From: an uncultured Granulicatella sp.
GTDB taxonomy: Bacteria; Bacillota; Bacilli; Lactobacillales; Aerococcaceae
Assembly: GCA_900551535.1 (NCBI GenBank)
Contig: URWJ01000030.1
Location: forward strand, 1 to 12,221
Direction of reading: 5' to 3'
Length of the DNA stretch: 12,221 nucleotides
In this document: positions 5,444-12,221 of the stretch, piece by piece
Layout of the letters: every line of letters begins with the position of its first letter
How positions within the stretch are numbered: position 1 is the stretch's first letter
Notes under the pieces: generated by a model
What the model was told of the DNA's origin: nothing
Databases searched by the model: none
What the model saw: the letters and a program-made list of their open reading frames with translations, nothing else
Made by a program: the position numbers and the translations under genes

Positions 5444-6646
5444 ATGAAGAAAAAGACTTTATTTACTAGCATTCTTGCTGTAGCTTCTGTTAGTTCTCTA
5501 CTTGCTTTTTATCCAATCGCAAATGCACAAGATGCTGCTGATAGTAAGTTGAATTTAAGAACGAATAGTTTATTACGTATGCCTGCCAACATTCCTCAAG
5601 AGCATATTTATGATTCAGGAATCTCTATTCCTTATCCTGAAGATGGTGTTAAAGGTGTTTACCTACAAGCATTCCGTGCCAAAGGACAAGACTTAGAAAA
5701 CATGATTCAATTTGTTAAGTCGACTCCAATCAATTCTCTTGTAATCGATGTACGTGATGGATACGGAAAAATCACCATGCCACTAGATACAGATAATCAA
5801 CTTGTAAAGAAACATACCGTTAACGAAGTGCCTGACACAACTGCTCTTCTGAAACGACTCGAGAAAGAACAAATTTATCCAATTGCTCGTATTGTGTGTT
5901 TTGGGGATCGTTATTTACCAAAAGAAGATCCTCAACGTTCATTTAGAAATGCATTAGGCCAACTTTGGTATACCGATGATGGCGAAACATTCTTAAATCC
6001 ATTCCTTAAAGAAAACTGGGAATATATTGCTGAAATTGCAATTGGTGCTGCTAAGGCAGGATTTAAAGATATCCAATTAGACTACGTTCGCTTCCCTCTT
6101 GGGTTTGAAACTGTGTCTGATGACTTAGTCTATGATAAAGGTGATTATGCTCACATTGAAAACGATGATGAAGCTCGTATCGCCGCTATCACAGACTTCG
6201 TAGCTTTCATTCGTGAAAAATTACAACCATATGGTGTTCACCTATCAGCAGACATTTTAGCGCATGCGATTACTGAATCAAAAATCGGTGGTATCGGGCA
6301 AAAATTTGTCAACATTGCGGATAATGTAGATGTGATTTCTCCGATGATTTTCCCAAGTCACTGGGTTAATTACGCGCTTGATGTAAAAGATCCTGATAAA
6401 GATCCTTACGAAATCGTGAAACGTTATATGGTGATTGAAAAAGGATATGTGAAGACATTAAACCCTTCTCCTATCTCAAGACCTTGGATTCAAGCTTTCA
6501 CGGCCGACTTCCTTGGAGAAGGAAACTATCAGCTCTATACTGCTGATGTCATTAGCGAAGAGATTCAAGCTCTAAAAGAAGCCGGTGTAACCGAGTATCT
6601 ACTCTGGAATGCAGCATCTCAGTATTCAACTGAAATTAAATTCTAA
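5444..6646 (+). CDS. Secreted putative glycoside hydrolase (DUF4015-like TIM barrel)
   Basis: From the preferred start this 400-residue protein begins with a Sec signal peptide (MKKK, hydrophobic core 5-23, likely cleavage after ANA at residue 28), so it should be exported. The rest resembles the DUF4015 putative glycoside hydrolase family: GVYLQAF at 71-77, IDVRDGYG at 101-108, PIARIVCF at 146-153, LGQLWYTDDG at 171-180, QLDYVRFP at 211-218, ISPMIFPSHW at 298-307 and LLWNA at 386-390. Such carboxylates at strand ends suggest a retaining-type barrel, with D213 a candidate active-site residue, but no substrate is established. The frame also opens at GTG 5432, overlapping the upstream stop. GGTGAG at 5431-5436 sits 7 nt before ATG 5444, and MKKK is a better signal-peptide start. 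A cell-wall polysaccharide or exopolysaccharide is a plausible substrate, by inference only. Confidence 0.85.
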   Translation: MKKKTLFTSILAVASVSSLLAFYPIANAQDAADSKLNLRTNSLLRMPANIPQEHIYDSGISIPYPEDGVKGVYLQAFRAKGQDLENMIQFVKSTPINSLVIDVRDGYGKITMPLDTDNQLVKKHTVNEVPDTTALLKRLEKEQIYPIARIVCFGDRYLPKEDPQRSFRNALGQLWYTDDGETFLNPFLKENWEYIAEIAIGAAKAGFKDIQLDYVRFPLGFETVSDDLVYDKGDYAHIENDDEARIAAITDFVAFIREKLQPYGVHLSADILAHAITESKIGGIGQKFVNIADNVDVISPMIFPSHWVNYALDVKDPDKDPYEIVKRYMVIEKGYVKTLNPSPISRPWIQAFTADFLGEGNYQLYTADVISEEIQALKEAGVTEYLLWNAASQYSTEIKF

Positions 6647-6649
6647 TCA

Positions 6650-6683
6650 AAAAGGACTTCCAAAATCATTTGGAAGTCCTTTT
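6650..6683. terminator. Strong bidirectional terminator between the hydrolase gene and parC
   Basis: A perfect 15-bp stem, AAAAGGACTTCCAAA / TTTGGAAGTCCTTTT, has a 4-nt loop ATCA. The outer A/T pairs give a U-run in either direction. It lies 3 nt after the hydrolase stop and 13 nt before the end of parC, so it serves both convergent operons. Confidence 0.92.
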
Positions 6684-6696
6684 CTATGTCTTTTTA

Positions 6697-9162
6697 TTAT
6701 TGTGTTAATGAACTGTAATCAAAGTTTGCTAAAACAGCTTTCACTTCTTGGTCAGTATCTCCTAAAAGCGCTGAACCATTGCTTGTGCGATCCACAAGCG
6801 TTAAGTCCATTGGTCTAACAACTTTAGTTTCACCGTTTCCAGCAACAATCGTGTATTCGCTAGTTGAAGTTACTTCTCCATCTAAGAATACGACACGATG
6901 TGGTTTTGTTTTCAATTCACGTAAGACCATGAGTCCACGTTTTGCACGTGTGAGCATTGAAATCTCTAATACATTGAATCGTTTCACAGCTCCACGTTGT
7001 GTTGTAAGGAATGCAGAAACTACTTTATGTTCTAATGAGTAAACCATCGCTCCAGCAACAAAGTCTTCTTTACGAAGGTTGATTGCTTTCACACCGCTAG
7101 CTACTGTACCAACGACTGGGATTTCGCTTAATTCATAACGAAGTCCGAACCCGCAGTGAGTTACAATGAACACTTCTAGACCTTCTGGATTTGTAACTAC
7201 TACTTTCACTACTTCATCAGTCGTAGTCTTAAGTTTCATCGCGTTACTTGTACGAGTCTTGTATCCACGATAAGTTGTGAACTCATTGAATAATGTTTGT
7301 TTCACTAAGCCTTCTTTTGTAAAGAAGACAACTGTCCAATCTTTATAAGTGTCATCACTATCTTTAGCTTTAACGAATCCAGTTAGAATAACCTCGTTGC
7401 TACCTAAAGAAATAGATTGGCTTAAATGGTTTCCGACATCTTTCCATTTCGCTTCTGGAATTTCATGCACAGGTAAGTGTAAGTAATTTCCTTTTGAAGT
7501 AAATAGAATCAAGTTGTCCAGTGTTGAAGCTTTTTGGCAAAGAATCACTTCGTCCCCTTCACGCATTCCATTTTCTTCTGGAGCGCTTGAAGCAAACGAA
7601 CGAGGGCTAACACGTTTGTAGTACCCTTGTTTTGTAGCAACCACATAGACTTCTTCCTCAGTGACTAACACTTCAGTTTCAATCTTAATCTCTTCGATTT
7701 CTGCTTGAATTTGCGTTAAACGAGGCGTTGCATATTTCTTCTTCAAATCACGTAGTTCACTCTTCATCACTTGAAGAAGTGTTTTTTCAGATTTTAAGAT
7801 ACTTAAGAATGTCGCAATTTGCTCATTCAAATCAAGCTTCTCATTTTGAAGGATTGTAATATCCGTATTTGTTAAACGATATAATTGTAAGCTTACAATC
7901 GCTTCAGCTTGAATCATTGTGAAGTCGTATGTCTCCACTAAACGTTCTTTAGCGTGTTTCTTATCTTTACTGTTACGGATTAAGGCGATTACTTCATCTA
8001 GAATCGATAAAGCCTTCATCAAACCGTCTACGATATGCAAACGATCTTGAGCTTTCTTCAAATCATACTGTGTACGACTTGTGATCACTTCTTTTTGGAA
8101 GTTGATATACGAAGTTAGAATTGTTTTTAAGCCGACTTGTACTGGACGGCGTTCATCAATAGCCACCATATTGAAGTTATAATTGACTTGTAAGTCTGTA
8201 TTCTTCAATAAGTAATTTAGAATCCCTTCCGCGTTGGCTTCTTTCTTCAATTCAACAACGATTTGAAGCCCTGTACGGTCAGATTCGTCCCTTACTTCAG
8301 CAATACCGTCAATCTTCTTATTCAAGCGAATTTCATCAATCTTCTTCACTAATAAAGCTTTGTTTACTTCATAAGGAATTTCAGAAATGATGATTTGTGT
8401 TTTACCGCCTTTAATTGGTTCAATCTTCGTTTTCGAACGAATAACCACTTTACCGCGTCCAGTTTCATACGCTTGTTCCAATTCCTCAATCCCTTGGATA
8501 ATTCCTCCTGTCGGGAAATCCGGACCTTTCACAAATTGCATTAATTCTTTCACAGTCGCTTTAGGATGGTCAATTGCATGAATGGTTGCGTCAATCACTT
8601 CTCCTAAGTTATGCGTTGGAATTTCTGTAGCGTAACCGGCTGAAATCCCAGTAGCTCCATTTACAAGAAGGTTTGGATAACGAGCAGGAAGTACAGTTGG
8701 TTCTTCTTCTGTATCATCGAAGTTTAAAACAAATTCAACGGTTTGCTTGTCTAAATCACGGAGTAATTCTTCTGAAATTTTAGAAAGACGAGCTTCCGTA
8801 TATCGCATCGCAGCAGCTGGGTCTCCGTCCATACTACCGTTATTCCCGTGCATTTCAATTAGCACATCACGAAGCTTCCAATCTTGACTCATACGAACCA
8901 TTGCTTCATAAACTGAAGAATCTCCGTGTGGGTGGAAATTACCGATTACGTTACCGACAGTCTTAGCTGATTTACGGAATTGTTTATCACTTGTGTTTCC
9001 ATCGATAGACATCGCATATAAAATACGACGTTGTACTGGTTTCAAACCATCACGGATATCAGGAAGAGCACGGTCTTGGATAATGTATTTTGAATAACGT
9101 CCAAATCGGTCGCCCATTACATCTTCCAGATTCAATTCTTGAATATCTTGAATTTGACTCAT
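6697..9162 (-). CDS. parC: DNA topoisomerase IV subunit A
   Basis: ParC is the DNA-cleaving subunit of topoisomerase IV, which decatenates daughter chromosomes and relaxes supercoils together with ParE. The 821-residue protein starts with the usual YSKYIIQDRALPDIRDGLKP core (24-43). It has the catalytic Tyr121 in AMRYTEARL and the quinolone-determining segment HPHGDSSVYEAM at 77-88. S82 and E86, equivalent to the S79/D83 or S80/E84 resistance positions in other species, are wild-type residues. A coiled-coil region lies about residues 370-480, followed by the C-terminal DNA-wrapping beta-pinwheel. The start is one nt past the parE stop, and its Shine-Dalgarno AGGAGGAA (9167-9174) is formed by the final Glu codons of parE, so translation is probably coupled to keep subunits equal. 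ParC rather than GyrA is indicated by the ParE neighbour and plsY synteny. Confidence 0.97.
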   Translation of the reverse strand: MSQIQDIQELNLEDVMGDRFGRYSKYIIQDRALPDIRDGLKPVQRRILYAMSIDGNTSDKQFRKSAKTVGNVIGNFHPHGDSSVYEAMVRMSQDWKLRDVLIEMHGNNGSMDGDPAAAMRYTEARLSKISEELLRDLDKQTVEFVLNFDDTEEEPTVLPARYPNLLVNGATGISAGYATEIPTHNLGEVIDATIHAIDHPKATVKELMQFVKGPDFPTGGIIQGIEELEQAYETGRGKVVIRSKTKIEPIKGGKTQIIISEIPYEVNKALLVKKIDEIRLNKKIDGIAEVRDESDRTGLQIVVELKKEANAEGILNYLLKNTDLQVNYNFNMVAIDERRPVQVGLKTILTSYINFQKEVITSRTQYDLKKAQDRLHIVDGLMKALSILDEVIALIRNSKDKKHAKERLVETYDFTMIQAEAIVSLQLYRLTNTDITILQNEKLDLNEQIATFLSILKSEKTLLQVMKSELRDLKKKYATPRLTQIQAEIEEIKIETEVLVTEEEVYVVATKQGYYKRVSPRSFASSAPEENGMREGDEVILCQKASTLDNLILFTSKGNYLHLPVHEIPEAKWKDVGNHLSQSISLGSNEVILTGFVKAKDSDDTYKDWTVVFFTKEGLVKQTLFNEFTTYRGYKTRTSNAMKLKTTTDEVVKVVVTNPEGLEVFIVTHCGFGLRYELSEIPVVGTVASGVKAINLRKEDFVAGAMVYSLEHKVVSAFLTTQRGAVKRFNVLEISMLTRAKRGLMVLRELKTKPHRVVFLDGEVTSTSEYTIVAGNGETKVVRPMDLTLVDRTSNGSALLGDTDQEVKAVLANFDYSSLTQ

Positions 9163-9163
9163 A

Positions 9164-11224
9164 CTATTCCTCCTCTCCTAGTAACGACAATTGTTCTACA
9201 TGATCAATTGTTGCTTCTTTTTTCTTAACTGATGGTTTCTTCTCTTCTTTTTTCGGACTAGCTGTTGTGCTAATAGCATTTACGTCTGATTCTAAAATAC
9301 TTTTATCTTCTTCTAGACCAAACTCAACGTGGCGTTCAATCCACTTACGACGAGGTTCAACTTTGTTCCCCATCAATGTACTTACACGACGTTCCGCTTG
9401 TGCTTTATCATCGATAACTACACGAATTAACGTTCTTGTATCTGGGTTCATAGTCGTATCCCATAATTGGTCAGCGTTCATTTCCCCAAGACCTTTATAA
9501 CGTTGTAATAAGTAGCCTTTTCCGACTAGTTTAGTCTTCTCTTCAAGTTCTTTTTCTGTCCACGCATACTCAACGACTTGTTTTTTACCAGTTCCTTTAG
9601 AGATCTTATATAAAGGTGGTAATGCAAGATATACTTTTCCTGCTTCAATCAATGGTTTCATATAGCGATAGAAGAAAGTTAACAGTAACACTTGAATGTG
9701 GGCCCCATCGGTATCCGCATCGGTCATAATGACAATTTTGTCATAGTTACAATCTTCAATCTTGAAGTCACTACCAACACCAGCACCAATTGTATAAATA
9801 ATCGTATTGATTTCTTCGTTCTTCAGAATGTCTGAAATCGATGCTTTTTCTGTATTGATTACTTTACCACGTAATGGAAGAATCGCTTGGAACTTACGGT
9901 CACGACCTTGTTTAGCAGAACCACCGGCAGAGTCCCCCTCTACTAAGTAAAGTTCATTCTTCTTAGGGTTCTTGCTTTGCGCAGGCGTTAATTTACCAGA
10001 AAGAAGTGTTTCCTTCTTCTTACCCTTCTTACCATTACGGCTTTCTTCACGGGCCTTACGACTCGCCTCGCGCGCTTCACGTGCTTTAATGGCTTTACGA
10101 ATTAATTCCTGTGCAATTTCTCCGTTCTCTGTTAAGAAGAAGCCTAATTGCTCAGAAATCGTATTATCCACAATCCCACGTGCAGCAGGTGTTCCTAATT
10201 TATCTTTTGTTTGGCCTTCAAATTGAAGGATTTCTTCAGGAATACGAAGCGAAATAATCGCAGTTAACCCTTCACGAACATCGCTACCTTCAAGGTTTTT
10301 ATCTTTATCTTTTAATAGTCCCACTTTACGTGCATATTCGTTAAATGCTTTCGTTAAGGCACTCTTCATTCCCACTTCATGAGTACCACCGTCTTTTGTA
10401 CGAACGTTGTTAACGAAAGATAAAATCGTTTCTGAATAGCCATCGTTATATTGGAACGCGAATTCAGTTTCAACACCATCAACTGTGCTATCGAAATCCA
10501 CAACAGGTGATAATGTATCTTTTTCTTCATTTAAGTATTGGATGAAATCGCGAATCCCTTCTTCATAATGGAAGGTTTCTGATTCGCCAGTACGTTCATC
10601 AGTCAATACAATTGTAAGACCTTTTAATAAGAATGCAGATTCTCTTAAACGTTCTGCTAATGTTTCATACGACCAATTTGTTGTAGAAAAAGTTTTATCA
10701 CTTGGTAAGAAAGTTACTGAAGTTCCAGAACCACGTCGGCTTGTTTTCTCTTTCTTAACCGTTCCAACAGGTTCACCACCGTTTTTGAACGATTGTTTGT
10801 ATAAAGTGCCGTCTCGTAACACTTCTACTGTTAACCAATCTGATAACGCGTTAACAACAGAAGCACCAACACCGTGAAGACCACCTGATGTCTTATATCC
10901 ACCTTGACCGAATTTACCACCGGCATGCAGTACCGTAAAAATAACTTGAATCGTTGGAATTCCAGAAGCGTGTTTCCCAGTAGGCATTCCACGACCATTA
11001 TCTTTTACAGTAAGCGATTGGTCCTTATGAATTGTAACTTCAATTTTTGTTGCATAACCTGATAAAGCTTCATCGACTGCATTATCCACAATCTCATAAG
11101 CTAAATGATGAAGTCCACGGTGGTCTGTTGATCCAATATACATCCCTGGACGTTTACGAACAGCTTCAAGGCCTTCTAAAACCTGAATCGCATCATCATT
11201 ATATTGATTCGTTACTTTGCTCAT
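9164..11224 (-). CDS. parE: DNA topoisomerase IV subunit B
   Basis: ParE supplies ATP-driven strand passage for topoisomerase IV. In order the 686-residue protein shows a GHKL ATPase domain (EIVDNAVDEA at 44-53, DNGRGMP at 75-81, GGLHGVGASVVNALS at 114-128), a transducer region, a basic KAREAREASRKAREE linker near 380-394, and a TOPRIM domain. TOPRIM metal-binding residues are E429 in LVEGDSAGGSA and D502/D504/D506 in MTDADTDGAH. D465 in SDILKNEE matches the quinolone-associated D435 of S. pneumoniae ParE and is wild type. A Lys/Glu/Pro-rich tail (about 653-680) makes it some 30 residues longer than B. subtilis ParE. ATG 11224 has AAAGGAG at 11233-11239, 8 nt away. It is the first gene of parE-parC, divergent from plsY as in Bacillus. 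Confidence 0.97.
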   Translation of the reverse strand: MSKVTNQYNDDAIQVLEGLEAVRKRPGMYIGSTDHRGLHHLAYEIVDNAVDEALSGYATKIEVTIHKDQSLTVKDNGRGMPTGKHASGIPTIQVIFTVLHAGGKFGQGGYKTSGGLHGVGASVVNALSDWLTVEVLRDGTLYKQSFKNGGEPVGTVKKEKTSRRGSGTSVTFLPSDKTFSTTNWSYETLAERLRESAFLLKGLTIVLTDERTGESETFHYEEGIRDFIQYLNEEKDTLSPVVDFDSTVDGVETEFAFQYNDGYSETILSFVNNVRTKDGGTHEVGMKSALTKAFNEYARKVGLLKDKDKNLEGSDVREGLTAIISLRIPEEILQFEGQTKDKLGTPAARGIVDNTISEQLGFFLTENGEIAQELIRKAIKAREAREASRKAREESRNGKKGKKKETLLSGKLTPAQSKNPKKNELYLVEGDSAGGSAKQGRDRKFQAILPLRGKVINTEKASISDILKNEEINTIIYTIGAGVGSDFKIEDCNYDKIVIMTDADTDGAHIQVLLLTFFYRYMKPLIEAGKVYLALPPLYKISKGTGKKQVVEYAWTEKELEEKTKLVGKGYLLQRYKGLGEMNADQLWDTTMNPDTRTLIRVVIDDKAQAERRVSTLMGNKVEPRRKWIERHVEFGLEEDKSILESDVNAISTTASPKKEEKKPSVKKKEATIDHVEQLSLLGEEE

Positions 11225-11255
11225 TTAATACGCTCCTTTTTTTGTCATCTTATCT

Positions 11256-11284
11256 ATAATACTTGTTTTTCGCGATTTTCGCAA
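11256..11284 (-). promoter_or_regulatory. Promoter of the parE-parC operon
   Basis: The minus strand has -35 TTGCGA (11279-11284), a 17-bp spacer and -10 TATTAT (11256-11261), with a predicted start near 11249. The -35 box and spacer contain a repeated GCGAAAA (GCGAAAA-TC-GCGAAAA), whose meaning is unknown. Confidence 0.65.
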
Positions 11285-11327
11285 GATTTCTCCTTAGAAA
11301 TGGCGCTAAATTAACCTTTCTCATCCA

Positions 11328-11356
11328 TTGTATAGACACCAACTTTTATGTTAAAC
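11328..11356 (+). promoter_or_regulatory. Possible plsY promoter
   Basis: TTGTAT (11328-11333), a 17-bp spacer and TTAAAC (11351-11356) form a weak promoter match ahead of plsY. Shifting the -10 by one base gives TAAACT preceded by TGT, an extended -10 type. The leader would be about 25-30 nt. Other arrangements are possible. Confidence 0.4.
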
Positions 11357-11389
11357 TGTCACTAGACTGTTTTAAGGAGAAATAGACTT

Positions 11390-12010
11390 ATGTCATTTAC
11401 TTTTATAATAGGCGCTCTTGTAGCGTACCTACTCGGGTCTATTCCATCTGGATTATGGATTGGACAAACATTCTTTCAAAAAGATATCCGCGAATTTGGT
11501 AGCGGGAATTTAGGATCTACAAATGCGTTCCGAGTTCTTGGTCCAAAAGCAGGTTCTGTTGTGTTATTTTGTGATGTGTTCAAAGGATCTCTAGCAACAA
11601 TTCTTGCAATGACTATCTTCAAACAACCAAGTATTTCACCGCTTTGGATTGCATCTTTTGCAGTGATTGGCCACACTTTTCCACTATTTGCTTCGTTCAA
11701 AGGTGGTAAAGCCGTAGCAACTTTTGCTGGAATGATTTTAGCCTACCAACCACTCTTATTATTATATGGATTGATCATTTTCCTAGTGTTGCTTGCAATC
11801 ACTCGTATGGTTAGTTTGACTGCTATGGTGACCATCTCTATAGGTGTTTTATTATCACTACTCTTTAACGATTGGGTGCTAACAGCATTCGCACTTGCAA
11901 TTGATATCTTCATCATTTATCGTCATAGAGCCAACATTCAACGAATTCTTAATGGAACTGAAAATAAAGTCCCAATGCCTTGGGATAAGAAAAATAAAGA
12001 CACTAAGTAA
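11390..12010 (+). CDS. plsY: Acyl-phosphate:glycerol-3-phosphate acyltransferase PlsY
   Basis: PlsY is the integral membrane enzyme that transfers acyl groups from acyl-phosphate (made by PlsX) to glycerol-3-phosphate, giving lysophosphatidic acid, the first committed step of phospholipid synthesis. The 206-residue sequence is largely hydrophobic with the conserved loops of the family: SIPSG at 17-21, GSGNLGSTNAFRVLG at 37-51, GHTFPLFASFKGGKAVAT at 94-111, and YRHRANIQRILNGTE at 177-191. Length is normal for the family. ATG 11390 follows AAGGAG (11374-11379) with a 10-nt spacer. The divergent plsY / parE-parC arrangement is conserved in Firmicutes. The final codons (KDTK) form one arm of the terminator hairpin, and the stop codon lies in its loop. 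Confidence 0.97.
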   Translation: MSFTFIIGALVAYLLGSIPSGLWIGQTFFQKDIREFGSGNLGSTNAFRVLGPKAGSVVLFCDVFKGSLATILAMTIFKQPSISPLWIASFAVIGHTFPLFASFKGGKAVATFAGMILAYQPLLLLYGLIIFLVLLAITRMVSLTAMVTISIGVLLSLLFNDWVLTAFALAIDIFIIYRHRANIQRILNGTENKVPMPWDKKNKDTK

Positions 12011-12024
12011 ATCTTAGTGTCTTT
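11996..12024. terminator. Terminator overlapping the end of plsY
   Basis: A perfect 12-bp stem, AAAGACACTAAG / CTTAGTGTCTTT, has the 5-nt loop TAAAT, which contains the plsY stop codon. It is followed on the plus strand by a T-rich run (12022-12031) and preceded by an A-rich stretch. It probably works in both directions and also ends the convergent epimerase-like gene. Confidence 0.85.
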
Positions 12025-12029
12025 TCTTT

Positions 12030-12221
12030 TTATTCAAATACAAATGTCGCACATGATTGATAAGGTGTATCTTTAGTGATTCGGAGAATATTTTTCTTTT
12101 CTTCCAGATTTAAGGTAGTCTCACTCGCCAAGTCTGGATAACCATCCCATGGTTCAAAACAAATAAACGGTGAATCATCTGCCATTGTCCAAACTCCAAC
12201 TGCTTCGATTCCATTCAAATG
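12030..12221 (-). CDS. Aldose 1-epimerase-like (LacX/mutarotase family) protein, C-terminal fragment
   Basis: Only the last 63 residues are present; the reading frame stays open to the window edge (the base triplet 12219-12221 reads His), so the gene is cut here rather than broken. The fragment contains the VGVWTMADDSPFICFEPWDGYPD stretch, whose W...PF.C.EPW.G pattern is typical of the C-terminal half of galactose mutarotase / aldose 1-epimerase family proteins such as LacX. These interconvert sugar anomers or have uncharacterised sugar-binding roles. The following LNLEEKKNILRI and a beta-strand-like end fit that fold. An apparent TTG start at 12218 is inside the protein and should not be used. 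The stop is 19 nt from the end of plsY. The substrate cannot be judged from this part. Confidence 0.75.
   Translation of the reverse strand, partial: HLNGIEAVGVWTMADDSPFICFEPWDGYPDLASETTLNLEEKKNILRITKDTPYQSCATFVFE

Noticed and set aside
10021..10100. Short repetitive stretch in parE resembling a repeat element
   Set aside because: It encodes the Lys/Arg/Glu-rich KAREAREASRKAREE linker; the repetition reflects protein composition and does not point to a DNA repeat or mobile element.
1..12221. tRNA, rRNA, CRISPR array, insertion sequence or prophage genes
   Set aside because: No cloverleaf, regularly spaced repeats, transposase, integrase or terminal inverted repeats were seen; the gene set is housekeeping and sugar metabolism.

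Overview
The window looks like ordinary chromosome from a low-GC Gram-positive bacterium, most likely of the order Lactobacillales. The reasons are AT-rich DNA, strong AAGGAGG-type ribosome binding sites, the divergent plsY / parE-parC arrangement typical of Firmicutes, the lspA-rluD-pyrR cluster, and a PTS-linked L-ascorbate operon. Genus cannot be fixed from the sequence alone; a Carnobacteriaceae or Enterococcus-like relative is a guess.

Layout. (1) 32-2302, minus strand: three genes of an L-ascorbate (ula) operon in the order ulaD, ulaG, ulaC. They encode 3-keto-L-gulonate-6-phosphate decarboxylase, L-ascorbate-6-phosphate lactonase and a PTS EIIA. The operon probably continues past base 1, because no terminator is visible and the EIIB and EIIC partners are missing. 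(2) 2303-2633: a 331-bp control region with a good promoter, two CcpA (cre)-like sites and several palindromes, then the terminator of the next operon. (3) 2634-4567, minus: lspA, rluD and pyrR as a compact operon with its own promoter and terminator. (4) 4568-4800: a divergent promoter region with a perfect 14-bp palindrome. (5) 4801-6646, plus: a two-gene operon encoding a lipoprotein (possibly YkyA-like) and a secreted putative glycoside hydrolase (DUF4015-like). (6) 6650-6683: a strong bidirectional terminator. (7) 6697-11224, minus: parE and parC, the two subunits of topoisomerase IV, almost contiguous. (8) 11390-12010, plus: plsY, the acyl-phosphate-dependent glycerol-3-phosphate acyltransferase. 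(9) 12030-12221, minus: the C-terminal end of an aldose 1-epimerase-like gene cut by the window edge.

How the genes work together. UlaC passes phosphate during ascorbate uptake, UlaG opens the lactone ring of ascorbate-6-phosphate, and UlaD decarboxylates the product toward the pentose phosphate pathway. The cre-like sites predict that glucose shuts this off. LspA matures lipoproteins, and the gene divergent from it encodes one. ParC and ParE form the decatenating topoisomerase IV, and the quinolone-target residues look wild type.

I saw no mobile element, CRISPR array, RNA gene or clear new system. The least understood part is the lipoprotein / secreted hydrolase pair with its unusual upstream DNA, including a WalR-like box that overlaps the ribosome binding site.
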